Positions 1 through 11,469 of a stretch of DNA of 64,000 nucleotides are shown piece after piece. Source of the DNA: Semisulcospira habei (Eukaryota; Mollusca; Gastropoda; Semisulcospiridae). The DNA lies in contig BTPG01000005.1 of assembly GCA_036245525.1 (NCBI GenBank), forward strand, positions 210,329,503 through 210,393,502. Direction: 5' to 3'. Made by a program: the position numbers and the translations under genes. The notes below the pieces were generated by a model. That model did no database searches. It had not been told where the DNA came from and saw only the letters and a program-made list of their open reading frames with translations. Numbering within the stretch: the stretch's first letter is position 1; each line of letters opens with the position of its first letter.

Positions 1-793
1 TACGCCGATGATATCGGGCTGCTGGCAAGCAGAAACCAGGACATGCAACAGAAGACACAACAGTTGACACAGTCAGCAAGCTCCATAGGTCTCGGGGTCA
101 ACATTAGGAAGACTCAAGTCATGAGGAAGAACACCATAGTGGGCGACCCAATCACCATCAATGACCAACCTCTGCAAGAGGTGGACGAGTTCACGTACCT
201 GGGCAGCAAGGTTACCACAGATGGAGACTGCACAAGGGAGATCACCATAAGAATCAGCAAAGCCAACCAAGCCTTCGCAATGCTGAAACCCATCTGGAGG
301 ACTACAAACCTGAGCATCCACACCAAGCTTCGTATTTTTAAGAGTAACGTGCTGAGTGTCCTTCTCTATGGGTCAGTGCTGGAAATCCACTACTGCTACG
401 GAACGCAAGCTGGAAGTCTTCCAGAACAAGTGCCTGCGACGGATCATGAAGGTCTTCTGGCCAAACATGATTACAAACGAGGAACTACGGAAGAGAGCAG
501 GCGCAGACAGCATCGCTGAAACCATCGCCACACGGAGATGGAGATGGCTAGGCCACGTTTGCAGAATGTCACCCGACTTATTACCAAGGGTGGCACTGAG
601 ATGGACACCACAGGGGAAGAGAAACCGTGGGCGACCAAAGGAGACGTGGCGCCGAACCGTGGAGCGAGAGCTTAAGAACAGAGGCCTTACTCTGCAAACA
701 GCACCCAAAATAGCAGCTGACAGACAAAAGTGGCGTTCCCTTGCCGTCGCCTCAAGCACCAGACGGCGCAGAGAGGACTGAATGAATGAATGA
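1..793 (+). pseudogene. RTE-type non-LTR retrotransposon, 3' part of reverse transcriptase
   Basis: The first codons read YADD-IGLLAS, the catalytic box of a reverse transcriptase, so the window starts inside the palm domain. The frame continues through the post-palm YLGSKVTTDG motif (about 196-225) and then shifts by one base near 370-400 into a frame that carries the C-terminal segment LRRIMKVFWPNMITNEEL and ends at a stop at 779-781. The stop is followed directly by a short GAAT tandem tail, as RTE-type LINEs often have instead of poly-A. The frameshift makes this copy inactive. A related but distinct element lies at 55785-57000 on the other strand. Clade assignment rests on motif style only. 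Confidence 0.8.
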
Positions 794-847
794 GTCAGGG
801 TGAAAGAGAGTTCCACTGAGTGCGACCACCCACCCTGATCTATCATA

Positions 848-1009
848 TTGGGGAGCTGGGTGGCTCGGTGGTAAAAGCGTTTGCCTCCAGACCAAAAGGT
901 CCCGGGTTCGAATCCAGCTTGGGTCAAAATTTGCTCAGACCCTTTTTCGTTGTCCCCGTCTTTGAAATCACCCTCGTGGTGGACAAAAGACGTTAAGCCC
1001 TAAACATTT
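848..1009 (+). mobile_element. tRNA-derived SINE with 13-bp target-site duplication
   Basis: A pol III type 2 promoter is visible: A-box-like TGGCTCGGTGG at 861-871 and a perfect B box GGTTCGAATCC at 905-915. The tRNA-like head is followed by a body ending in a GTGGTGGACAAAAGACGTTAAG segment shared with the copy at 49319-49478. Both flanks carry CTGATCTATCATA (835-847 and 1010-1022), a perfect 13-bp TSD that defines the insertion. The element went into sequence just downstream of the LINE tail. Confidence 0.88.
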
Positions 1010-1022
1010 CTGATCTATCATA

Positions 1023-1299
1023 CCTGAACTGAGGAATTCTAACCAACTTCCGTGCAAGTTCAGGAACACCCATCATTAGCTGCGGCTCGCAGTACAAAGT
1101 AACTGAAAGCACCGTCTGTGAGCTTCAGCAGAGAACAATAGGTGTGTTGGAAATGACCACCCGCCGGCCAAGTAAACAATGAATGCGTGTGTCTGGAATC
1201 ACCAGAAACTTTGAAAGTTTCAAACTGTCACTGCAGAGTCAAAATTGAAACCACACCACAAGCTGAGTTTGAGGCACAGCTGGAGCCGAACGTGGTGGA
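1023..1299. other. no gene seen
   Basis: No convincing ORF, exon or repeat was seen between the SINE and the first hairpin. Confidence 0.5.
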
Positions 1300-1363
1300 C
1301 AAGAGGTATAGATTCTCATGAGCCCCTGCGACAGCAGGGGCTCATGAGAATCTATGCCTCTTG
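1300..1363. repeat. family-1 hairpin (CATGAGCCCC palindrome)
   Basis: Near-perfect inverted repeat: arms of about 30 bases around a 4-base loop. The arm core is AGATTCTCATGAGCCCC, bounded by CAAGAGG and CCTCTTG. About 18 further copies occur in this window, making this the most frequent short repeat here. Confidence 0.9.
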
Positions 1364-2137
1364 CAGATGTAAGTCACGCGCAGACATTACAGTGGAAGAG
1401 GCCCGCATGCCATTGTCTTGAAAGGGGTCTGCACCGCGATGATTAAAGGTCCTGGTTCAGCAATTAGTCAGTTGAGGACAGCGAAAAAAAATTTCGAAGT
1501 CCCTACCTGACTTGAAGTGCAACCCTGACAGGGCCTCATCAGATGGGATCCCCGAACATTCACGTTACTATAGCTGCTGTAGAGTGTCAGACGTCCTTGA
1601 CGGCTGTCACAGTTCATGCAAACAGGTATACGCCACTCAGCTGCCAAAGGTCACTTCCAGTTGCATCTGTCCGTACACGGTAACACCCACAATTTTCGTG
1701 CAACAACAACGAAAGATGACTATCCAACTTTCACTTCTGGGCCGGTACTGGGAAGCACTGAGCGACGTCCACAGCGTCCAAAAATGGCCCAGGGAATGGT
1801 GACGGTACGTCGAACATGCTATATCGTGGTCTTCTCATTTCTTATGTCCTCGCATTTATCCAAAACAAGGTTTCCTCGAAAGCGTTTGCAAACAACAAGT
1901 CGTTATGGTAGTCGCCATTTTTACGAAGGGAAGCTACTAGATAATGTTTGTGTAAGGGACAGCACTCCCGTGCTAAGCAACGCGCAAACGCCCACCTCAA
2001 AACGATTTTATTTTTCACAAAAGCCTGGGAGATAATTTACAGGTCATCATGCAACAATGTGATGTGCATGGGTGACAGTGCGAGAATATGAAATGAATGT
2101 AAACGGGACATAAATATGCCCCATAAATCCATGGCCA
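1364..2137. other. no gene seen
   Basis: Short overlapping ORFs in two + frames (about 1512-2035) have no recognisable domain, no splice-site support and no codon pattern that argues for coding. Nothing else is supported. Confidence 0.4.
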
Positions 2138-2203
2138 GCAAGCGATATACATTCCCATGAGCTCTTGCGGATGCAGGGGCTCATGAGAATGTATGACGTT
2201 TGC
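2138..2203. repeat. family-1 hairpin, diverged copy
   Basis: Arms GCAAGCGATATACATTCCCA and its diverged complement surround GGCTCATGAG; several mismatches compared with the copy at 1300. Confidence 0.75.
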
Positions 2204-2248
2204 ATTTGGAACAGGCTGGCTGAAGGCCTGTTCTGTCTGAACCAAACA

Positions 2249-2296
2249 GCTGAAATTCAGCTTTTCGGGATTGTGAAAAGCTGAATCAGCTTCTAG
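2249..2296. repeat. short imperfect hairpin
   Basis: Inverted repeat built on AGCTGAAATTCAGCTTTTC and its complement with a short GGGATTG loop. Function unknown; it may be the decayed end of the adjacent family-1 element. Confidence 0.5.
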
Positions 2297-2451
2297 GAGT
2301 GAAGACGGCCACCCATTGATGTGATTGTGCCTGTTCGTGTGTGTTACACGGACATAAAATTTGATTCCATTATAAGAATCTAAGCACTAGGTAATATTTT
2401 GCTTTGTCGTTTACTTCTCTTCTTGTTTTTTGTTTTTTTGTATCACAAAAG

Positions 2452-2621
2452 ATAATTACCGTCTGCAAACTTGATGAGTTCAGTGATAATATTTTCTCCC
2501 CAGACCAACTGCTGTCTATGCACACGCAATGCACCCTGCCCAATGCATACCTCATGCAGGTGCCTGACAGCAAACACCGATACACCAACTACAAGCTAAA
2601 GGGTGCACGAGCAAACGAGAG
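2452..2621 (+). CDS. possible internal exon of an unrecognised gene
   Basis: The segment follows a pyrimidine-rich tract ending in CACAAAAG and finishes at AG|GCAAGT, which matches the consensus of GC-AG donors. It is open for 56 codons and encodes a sequence with no low-complexity bias, including FSPDQLLSMHTQCTLPNAY. The family is not recognised. The phase of its end does not join to the exon-like piece at 4195 without a stop, so no gene model is proposed. It could be a chance ORF. Confidence 0.27.
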
Positions 2622-2797
2622 GCAAGTTTCAAAATAATTAGATACAGGGCCGCAGCAGATGGTTCCGGCCTTCGCCATACCAATAATGTATACATTTTTT
2701 TGACAAGACCATATAATTATGTCTGTTTATGCCCTCGACCCAAATTAATTTAAATGTTACTAATTTTTCCATTTTTGGGGGGTTGTGCGAATTCTTT

Positions 2798-2972
2798 CCC
2801 CCCCCCCCCCCCCCCCTGCCCGATTGACTTTAGGAAGCAGATGAAAGCAAGCTGGCATCATGCAGGCATGCACCCCTTTGGCTGGAGCATTAGGTTTCTT
2901 TCACCTCGTGCTATGGTTATGAGATATGAAATAAATGTTAGGAAACAGATATATATATATATATATATATAT
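2798..2972. repeat. poly-C tract and (AT)n microsatellite
   Basis: A C-run of about 19 bases lies near 2798-2816 and an AT dinucleotide run of about 24 bases near 2949-2972. The rest of 2622-3310 shows nothing else. Confidence 0.8.
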
Positions 2973-3325
2973 TATGTAATTGGTATTCTAACCACAATAT
3001 ATTTCATTCATAGTTTATCTATGTTTGCACTGACAGCAAACCATGTGGGATTTATTTCTGATTACTCCATATAGCAATGTTCTCTATCATAAAACTGAAA
3101 TGACTCAACCCGCAAAAATAAATATCAAGGAAATATATCAGTTCACAACAGCAAGAGGTATATCTCACTTGATCTTCATTTTGTGACAAAAACATTGTTT
3201 TCAAATACACTTCAACGTATGGCTTATTTGTTTATATCTGTACTGAGTGAAACTGTTAAAAATGCCTTTCATTGTGAGGCTTCTCTTATGAGTTTACCAA
3301 AATCGTCAAGTACATCAATAAGTGT

Positions 3326-3424
3326 CTCTTGGCTTGACTTCACGAACGAAGATTCTATAGGGCTTGCCCACGTCGTCTGCAGGCATTTTCGTGGCTGCGG
3401 AGGCCAATCCGGGACAGGCAGGTT
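3326..3424 (-). mobile_element. 5'-truncated 3' end of the C2H2-tailed LINE family
   Basis: Read on the minus strand this is the last about 99 bases of the LINE family seen in full at 33882-35598, including the zinc-finger codons and the terminal GAAGTCAAGCCAAGAG. It is flanked by a perfect 15-bp TSD, TACATCAATAAGTGT, at 3311-3325 and 3425-3439. The TSD shows a genuine retroposition event that was severely 5'-truncated. Confidence 0.9.
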
Positions 3425-3609
3425 TACATCAATAAGTGTATACATAAATAAAACACAATTACCATGATTGTCATAATTCCTAAAAATACAGCTGATTTTT
3501 TTTATGAAATGAGTATGTCTATCCTCAACAAGACCAAGTAGTCTATGTACCCTACAGAACCACATAGTCCAGATCAAAATGGTGACTGCGAAGCGTGTGT
3601 AATGCATAG

Positions 3610-3735
3610 ACGAACTCAACGAAAAAAAGAAAGACGCTTAGAAAAGACAGCCACAACACAATTTTATTCATATTATCTAGTAATAAATTGTGTTGTAACT
3701 GTCATTTCTAAGCGACGTTCTTTCCTCATAGGGTT
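3610..3735. repeat. family-5 inverted-repeat element
   Basis: Arms of about 40 bases (AAAGACGCTTAGAAAAGACA and complement) flank an AT-rich spacer. A second full copy is at 45417-45545. Half copies lie near 19528-19580, 22640-22690, 29225-29260 and 29505-29540. It is a short foldback or MITE-like repeat with no coding capacity. Confidence 0.7.
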
Positions 3736-3739
3736 CTTC

Positions 3740-4145
<406 letters not shown>

Positions 4146-4194
4146 GCTAAATTTTGCTATCCACCAAAATGCTAATATTGCCATGATTCCACAG

Positions 4195-4384
4195 CAGACA
4201 GACAGCCTTCGTGGACAGGTCCAACCAGTGAAGAGACAACAGACTGGCCAGTGTCAAACATGTCACCAAACTGCAGGGGCGTTAGCAGCAATGTCACACA
4301 GAAACTTTGGAACAGCAAACAGCCTGATGCAGTGCAGTGTGCCCCAACTTGCTCTCAGCAGGCAGCTGCAAGACAAGAACAAAG
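4195..4384 (+). CDS. possible internal exon of an unrecognised gene
   Basis: Preceded by ATTCCACAG and followed by AAAG|GTCAGT, both acceptable splice signals. The open frame of 63 codons is Gln- and Cys-containing (GQCQTCHQTAGALAAMSH). No domain is recognised. No compatible neighbour exon was found, so this remains a candidate only. Confidence 0.27.
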
Positions 4385-4713
4385 GTCAGTTAGTACATGT
4401 GAAGATGTACTGCAAACACTGTTCTAGATGAGTTTACTTGGCTACCGGGTATCAGCCAGTATAATCTACTCAACATGAAACCAACCGTAATGAATCAATC
4501 ACAGCCAGTGTAATCAATAAACTCCATACAAGACAGATTTGCAAAATAACTTTTACAAACAATTTCTTTGTCTCGGTGATGGTCAAACGATTTATACAGT
4601 TTTGTTTTAATAATAAAAGACATTGTAGCTTTGCAATGCTGCTTGGTAACATGATATTATATGAATATGTTTTCAGGCCAACATAACCAACTTTTCCCTG
4701 GGGGAGACTAAAG

Positions 4714-4860
4714 ATGCACTCAACCGATGAGCAGCTCCTGGTGACCATATCGAATGTGGGAGTAGAGGCGACACCTTATCAGCGCGTGACCAGTGAAGAC
4801 AATCCGGCCTACTGTTTGTGTGGGAATCATCTAATAATAATGGACAACAAGAACTACTGA
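4714..4860 (+). CDS. small ORF or exon remnant, unknown
   Basis: A 48-codon frame starts at ATG 4714 and ends at TGA 4858-4860. It contains EQLLVTISNVGVEATPY, which looks protein-like rather than low complexity. A TAA lies in frame 33 bases upstream, just after an acceptor-like TTTTCAG, so an upstream coding exon cannot be spliced to it directly in this frame. Could be a decayed gene piece. Confidence 0.2.
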   Translation: MHSTDEQLLVTISNVGVEATPYQRVTSEDNPAYCLCGNHLIIMDNKNY

Positions 4861-6821
4861 ATTTGATCCAGCTGATCGAGTTAACAGAAGAACCAACTTT
4901 TCTAGATATTTGTAAGAAGCAGACCGAAGTCAAATTTTGCAGCGTCAAAAATTATAGCATCACATTTGCAAATAAAATTCCCACATTATAATAGCAATCA
5001 AACATCACCAACACTCTACATACAGATTTTTTTCAGTTGTGGCATGAGAGCCATATGGGGCATGGCAACAGCAAACACTGTTGCTCTTGTCAGGTGGCCA
5101 TAATCAGATGGCAGTTTCTAAGCCCCAATCTAAACTACCTGAGGGCACTATCTGGTTGTGTATGTGTGTGAAACCAACCTCCAAGTCTTTACTTCTGCTG
5201 AAAAACCACATCCACTCGTCGCTCAATCTTGTCATCTGTACTGCGTAGGTAATGTAACAAACTGGAGAGCTTCTCATCAGTGAGGCATTGGGGATACAAG
5301 GCCACGGAGCACATTCCTTGATGAGAAAAAACAGAATGAAGAGAACATTTTCATTAACTTTTAAAATTTACTTTCTGTCATGGAGATTGTTTACATCTGT
5401 TTGTACAAGTAGTTGGGACATGAATAAATGGACACATGTATGTAATATATACTCCATATTGTGCACTTTGTACTCTCTATACAAGAAAGTATTAAAGTTG
5501 AATGTAAAAGCAAAATGTTGGACATTTTTTGTTTTCAATACATTTGGACATTCTTCTTCATAAATTGCATACATGTCTGCTTTCATTTTTCATCCTTGTT
5601 ATAACTACATACTGTAAACAGTGCACATGAACAGGAATTCTGCACCTGACTTGCCATAAGAAAGAATTAGTTTTCATGGTCAGTGTCACAATCCTAAATA
5701 GTATATTTCTACAAATACATGTACTGTAATGATACTGAAAATGACATGTACAATACTGCACTTGTACCAGAAATTGCACAAGTGTGTAACATACATGTAC
5801 TATGCATATTTCTGTTGTGCTACCTGGTATGCCACAGAGTGCCTGTTGCTAATCTTGGTATACTGCTTGCATACTTGGTGGTTGAAGTCAAGGATGGTAA
5901 GCCTGTTGCGCATTGTGTAGCCTTTGTAGCCAATGAAAGTTTTTGGGGGGGCCATTTCATTTTCAGCCACATAGATACATCCCCTTGACTAACACTCAAA
6001 ACACTCAATGATGAGACTGAAACATATCTAAACTCTAAGTCAAAATAAGTGCATAAATAAGACATGATACCTTGATCATGCCTGGCAAGGACACTCGTAA
6101 TGTGTGGTGATGGTTGATAACAGGCTTTATCCCTTGTTTCAAGTGGTGTTTAGCCTTTGGCAGCAGCAAAGAAACTGAAAACAGATGGCCAATATAATAG
6201 ATAAAGCAAAACCTGAAAGTAAAAAAAGCACAAAAGTGAAAATGTACCAGCAGCAGTTTATACTGAGTAGGTTATTTCGATGACAGGACAGTTTCGTGTG
6301 TTTTTGTTCTGCATACACTCAAGGATATAATCCTCCATGTAAACACACAGCTCAACTCAAACCTTTTATGCAATTCGCTTGCCTTTGTGCCACACATCAA
6401 AGTAATGATCCAGATGTTTCAGTGGCTGCGATCAAGTCAGTAATAATATACAAATCTATTTCATACTGGAAAAAAGATACATGCATTACAGAGTGGCAAA
6501 CTGACCGGTAGCTAGCACTAGCTGTTATGAAGACTTGGGAGAAAAACCACCATGGCACCATGATAATAATGTTTACTGTCAACTTGTAAATATACTTACA
6601 GTGTGGAGGTAGCAGTCATATGTAAATCATAACTTAGTGTTGTGACAGCAATATTTCCAGGACACTATAAGCTACTTTATGTGTGATGCGATAACACTTT
6701 TACAAACAAAAATGATTTTGTGCAAGCGCACGGGTGTACCATACTTCAAAATCAAATGCCACCAAACTGATAATTACCTGAAAGTAGCAGGAGATTACAG
6801 TAGAACTCTGTCGGTGACAAC
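4861..6821. other. no supported gene; one weak exon-like piece
   Basis: Between these points only a 59-base piece at 5838-5896 has both an acceptor (GCCACAG) and a donor (GATG|GTAAGC), and it is too short to assign. The rest holds AT-rich sequence with small unrelated ORFs. Confidence 0.35.
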
Positions 6822-6953
6822 TTATCGGACAGGTCTTGCTGTCTTCAGAAACTCGATGCCATGCTGTGCATTCACCAGTTTCAAGTCACCTGACCTTGTG
6901 ACAGCCCTGCTGTCTAGAAACAAACCATAAACACAGTCATGGATGGACAAAAC
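6822..6953 (-). CDS. possible terminal exon of an unrecognised gene
   Basis: On the minus strand a pyrimidine-rich tract ending in TTCAACAG is followed by a 43-codon open frame ending in TAA. The peptide (for example SGDLKLVNAQHGIEFLK) has balanced composition. A second minus-strand exon-like piece at 7697-7795 lies upstream in transcription order. The protein family is not recognised. Confidence 0.32.
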   Translation of the reverse strand, partial: VLSIHDCVYGLFLDSRAVTRSGDLKLVNAQHGIEFLKTARPVR

Positions 6954-7436
6954 CTGTTGAAAAAGAAATAAATACAGAAAATAGGCATGTGTGCACATAC
7001 GCATGTGCGTGTGGCTTTCTAAAAATGGCTTAGTCACAAAATAGCAGCACATTTGAGTGTTATGATATGGAGCAATATATACATACATGTATTTACATGA
7101 TTCACAGAAAAACTAGCAATAAAATATTTTGGTATACAAGAATGATATTATAAGTTTTTGTCACTCATATTTCTCCTGTTCATAAGCTTGTGGTTTCAGG
7201 AAAATATGAGAAATACATTGTATCAGTGGCAAGCCAACTTACAATAGACCACTTATATACCTGATTGTGAGTTTCATAATGAATTATGCACATACATGTA
7301 TTGCTCTATTTCATCACACTGAAATGTGCTGTTATTTTGTGAACAAATATATTTTAGGTTGATTATAGTGGTATATTTTATCCTTACCTAGACCTGTTGA
7401 TTATATTCTCATCCAGACAATTGCTGATGTTGTTTT

Positions 7437-7605
7437 CATACAGCGAGCAGCTGTACATTTGTTTTCATTCAGACAGCTGAACATTTTGTCTGTGTTCAGA
7501 CAACTGCAGGTATATTTTGTTTTTTATTCAGACAGCTGTATATTTAATTCTATTCAGACAGCTGTATATTTTGTTCTAAATATAAGCCAGCTGTACATTT
7601 TGTCC
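7437..7605. repeat. minisatellite, about 28-32-bp unit
   Basis: About six imperfect copies of a unit resembling TTCAGACAGCTGTATATTTT stand directly before a CA microsatellite. Confidence 0.7.
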
Positions 7606-7609
7606 CAAG

Positions 7610-7611
<2 letters not shown>

Positions 7612-7677
<66 letters not shown>
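7612..7677. repeat. (AC)n microsatellite
   Basis: An uninterrupted CA/AC run of about 66 bases. Confidence 0.98.
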
Positions 7678-7678
<1 letters not shown>

Positions 7679-7696
7679 TTTAGGTTCACAACTTAC

Positions 7697-7795
7697 CTTG
7701 CCACTGCGATTATCTGTTATGTATTGTGATGAGATTGGGCGTTGTTCCATTACTGATGCACCTTCACTTTGTACTAGCTTCACAAATGTATCCAC
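7697..7795 (-). CDS. possible exon fragment with consensus donor
   Basis: The minus-strand frame (DTFVKLVQSEGASVMEQRP...) ends at GGCAAG|GTAAGT, a strong donor. Upstream there is an in-frame TAA with no AG between it and the frame, so the 5' edge is unsupported. It may pair with the exon-like piece at 6822-6953, but this is inference. Confidence 0.22.
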
Positions 7796-8358
7796 AGAAA
7801 TAACACATTAGCTGCTTGCTGCTCTGTGAGCTCATTTGGTGTGGCACTGAAAAAGAATCAAATGACTGGTATTTGTATAGTTATGTAATGCACACACGGG
7901 TCTTGTACTAGAAAATGGCGTGGCGTTCTGAAGATATTTACACAAAAACAACCACCACGAACCCCCAAAACAAATCGCAACTAAAAGTGGAAACTTCTAA
8001 ATGTACATCAGACCAGAGCTCAGAATATATCGCATATTTCATTATGTATATAACACAAATATGTGTAATAGAAAATTGCCCAGAAACTATTACACTTATT
8101 TATAAAGGAGAGAATATTTAAAAACAAAGTTTCAGGCTGTTACTATAGTGACGTATATATATAGTAACTACAGAAGAGACGAACAGTGAGGCTAAGATTT
8201 CCAATCTATTCTTCGTCTTGTTCATCGATGTATTCTGCCTACTTCTCACCACTGTCGTCTGCTGTTATTTCCTCAGTCATCATTTCCCCCGAAATTAGTG
8301 TCCTGTACACCAGAACACACATAACATTACGATCGCTAGGGCTTCTTGTTGTTGACAA
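7796..8358. other. no gene seen
   Basis: Small ORFs only; no recognised motif. Confidence 0.4.
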
Positions 8359-8917
8359 GGGGTCCTACTAAAACCCGGAATAACCCGGAATAACCCGGAA
8401 TAACCTGTCCTAAGATAAAATAACCATATCTATAACTATTATTGCGTACCTAAACACAAAATAATCATGTGTTAGAAGTTTGGTTTACATTAAAGTTGAT
8501 TTAGTTTTACTAGTAAGCCGTTTTCCACAACCGTTGACACGTCGATTACTTCCCTTGCTACACGATCGCTCTGTCCGAAACCAGTCGAAATAACCTCTCC
8601 TAAGCCCAAATTACCACATAAACACATATTATTGAGTACTTAAAGTAGTAATATTCATATATTTGAGGTTGTAGGTGCCGTAAAAGTTGTTTATTTAGCG
8701 TTAGAAAGCTTCGAAGGACTTGTTCTTTGAGCCTCTTGTTCTATGCCTATCTTCGCCCTACGCGCATTCGCCCACACCGTTCGTCCCAATCACATTTCGT
8801 CCCATGACGTTTCATCCCCGATGCTGTTTAATGGAAGACATTACGCTATGAGCGGACCATGATAATCAGTTGACATTCAAAGAGAACATAACTGGAGCGT
8901 TTCTGAGCTCGAATATA
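8359..8917 (+). repeat. dispersed 560-bp repeat A, copy 1
   Basis: It begins with GGGGTCCTACTAAAACCCGG and three direct CCCGGAATAAC subrepeats. The whole segment recurs inverted at 28329-28902, including the central CATTTCGTCCCATGACG region and the end near GAGCTCGAATAT. No ORF and no long terminal inverted repeats were seen. A non-autonomous transposon is likely; the class is unknown. Confidence 0.8.
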
Positions 8918-8987
8918 AACATCTAGACCGAAAGAGTTGACTGCCAGTGCTTGTAATTTAGAAGAAACTACCAAGTGAGTAGGAAAA

Positions 8988-9540
8988 ATTACTGTCAAGG
9001 GGGAAATTGTGCATGATAGACCAATGATCATAAATCTACTTTAAACCAAGCACAAAAAAAAAAAAAAAAAAAAAAAAAGGAAAGAGGGGGTGCGCTAAGT
9101 AAGTGACTGGAAGCAATGCATATGGAAGCCCCCACCCCCACCCAAAGGGGGGCGTATCACATATCCCACTGTTCCAGCCCCTTGGTGCAGGAAATTTAAA
9201 TCTAGGTCCCCCACGTGGGGGACTTTTACGGCAGTTCTCTCTTAGGGTGCATAAAAATTTGGCTCTAGGTGGAGGCATGGAATGTATGCCCCTGCAGAAA
9301 CCACAGTAAAATGTGGTCTTCTTTGCAGGTAGGCAGAAGTTCCATCTCATCCTCCAGTATTGCCGATGGCGTGCTGATGAGGTCACCTAGACCGAAACAG
9401 CTGTCCATACCAGCTAGATATCTGGACCCCCACTTGGGGGACCTAGATTTAAATTTCCATGCACCAAGGGGCTGGAACAGTGGGATATGTCTATGATCAT
9501 TGGTCTATCATGCACAATTCTCTCCCTTGACAGTGCTTTT
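8988..9540. mobile_element. retrozyme-like element, head-to-head chimera
   Basis: This is an older copy of the hammerhead-bearing element found at 39447-40600 and 46994-48490. The left half (about 8988-9225) is in minus orientation, including an A-run at 9054-9078 that corresponds to the T-run of the other copies. The right half (about 9226-9540) is in plus orientation and carries the ribozyme. The two outer ends are inverted repeats (CTGTCAAGGG and CCCTTGACAG). No ORF is real here. Confidence 0.75.
9362..9414 (+). ncRNA. type I hammerhead ribozyme, copy 1
   Basis: Read 5' to 3': stem I strand GGCGTG, conserved CTGATGA (9374-9380), stem II GGTC/GACC around loop ACCTA, GAAA (9394-9397), stem III palindrome, GTC cleavage triplet (predicted cut after 9405), then stem I partner CATACC. 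All core positions of the hammerhead family are present. Stem I has one C-A mismatch and one G-U pair, consistent with an ageing copy. Confidence 0.85.
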
Positions 9541-11106
9541 CCATATCATCACAAGCTCCTATATAGCGTCCCAGTAGCCCTTTTGTTGACAGACAACATT
9601 TTAATAGGGACGGCACACGCCGCCTCCCATCTGGTTTCACTAAATGCCGGGCAGGGGTGGGGGTGGGAGGGGGGGCGGTGGGGGTGGGTGGGTCTACGAC
9701 CTGTCCGGCCAACACTGACCTGTAAATTGATACACCCAGAGCAGTGTCAAATGTCCGTGACCCAGATGTTTAGCCTCACCCCATGCCGAAACAAGGCCTC
9801 ACTAGAATCTGGTGCCAGACTGCCTCTTACCCCAACATAACGACAGAAACTGTCAACGCCTCGGCCGCTTTAACAGCTCGCCGCTGCCGCTTTATCGCTC
9901 CCTGGTCGTGCCGGCGTGTTTATGTGTACTGTAAACAAATTCCCAACCCTTTCCCGAGGTCTCTGTACAGTCTATTTTTACTCTGAGGCCTTCCTTTGTA
10001 AAAATTCTCAGCTTTTCAAGTCGGTAAAGCGATCGCTGATTCCATTGCTAACGATGCGGTCCGACATCTTGGTTTTACTCTCTTCAGTTGTTTTTTTTTT
10101 TTATGTGATACTGTGGAAATTGATAATCTATTGCTATATTGCCAGGAAACTTGTAGCAATGTTTCGAAGTGTTTAAAATCAAATGTTTTATTTAGAATGC
10201 TTTAAATGGTCAGCTATTGATAAATTACTTTTGTTTGAGTGTATTGTGTTGACCTCACGTGCTACGAGCGTTAGATTTGATACTGCACAATCAAAGTATG
10301 CGTTTTTTTGGGCCATTCATTTGAAACCTAAAGCCAGGCACTAGGCTTCTAACGTACCCAAAAGCGCCCGCATTCGTTTGCGAAAATTCGCCGGCCGCCT
10401 CGGGGTTTACACGTTAGACAAACCCTACTCTGATGCGGGAACTGAGGAGCACTATAGTATAAATCACGAGAGAGGTTTACCACCGAAGGTTTTTAAAACT
10501 TGCACAGACTCATTACAATCTATGTATTTTCACCAAGCTGGTATTGCAGGCCAGTATGCTTGCTGAAACTGAAACCGTGCAGGAGACAGGCCAATATACC
10601 GCTTCTAGTCATAGCATATATGTACATTTGCCCCTGCATTTACAACGGCTACTGAGAACCTGCTGTCGCAAACGAACTGCGCAGTTCTTCCCAGAGCGGA
10701 CAAAGTCAGGTTTTAGCATAAGACTGAACACATGCTCAAACTTATAACGCCCGGGGAAAGAGCTGGTATGCGCAAGCATGGATGCCGTGTTCACAGGTCA
10801 CAGTGTGACTAGAATAAAGAGTGGTCCGCATGTGTTGTACACGTTTCTAGGTTGCCCATATTATCCCTGCTACCTCACCTATTGGGATAAATCAATAAAG
10901 CAGCTAATTTAATTTATTGTTCGAAAGACTTTATGTACAGGAAATTCACCTATGGTGCAACTTGCAGCCACTCAATCACACTCGTAGATCATGATCATAA
11001 TATTTTATTTTCCTAGTAATATTTTCCTAGTAAGGCCATACAGCCAGAGACCCTGAGGGAATTTTTTACTTCTGTGGTCTTACTTAATGCACGCCATCCT
11101 TGAGGT
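9541..11106. other. no gene seen; G-rich tract
   Basis: A G-rich stretch lies at about 9650-9690. Short ORFs have no recognisable features. Confidence 0.4.

Positions 11107-11149
<43 letters not shown>
11107..11149. repeat. poly-T tract
   Basis: A T-run of about 42 bases; it could be the tail of a minus-strand retroposon, but no body is recognised beside it. Confidence 0.95.
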
Positions 11150-11152
<3 letters not shown>

Positions 11153-11469
11153 ATTGTCAGGGTAGGTCATACTTGATATAAATCCAAACGTTTTTCCTTG
11201 GGACTTGAGAGTGTTTTTGCATGATTCTGCAGGAACAATAGATAATACGGGTGTAAAAGGTTGGGAATGGATATGTGGTCCTAAAACTGTGCCGTCATTT
11301 TCAGGTGGTTTCAGTTATATAGTCAGTAATTGTGTGTTGTATTGTGAAGGGAGTCACATAAATGTTACTGTTTTAAGAGTAATGTGGCTGAATGATAGTG
11401 GCTGTGTAATGATATTGTGTCTGTGGGTGTGTTCAGGTTGATTTCCAAATTTTTACACTGAAACTGGTT

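Noticed and set aside
905..915. A tRNA gene around the B box
   Set aside because: The acceptor and anticodon arms do not fold as a tRNA, the body continues as a SINE, and there is a TSD.
1300..1363. Family-1 hairpins as intrinsic terminators, attenuators or pre-miRNAs
   Set aside because: They are dispersed, non-orthologous, carry TTAA ends and lie outside genes; mobile element origin explains them better, although small RNA production was not excluded.
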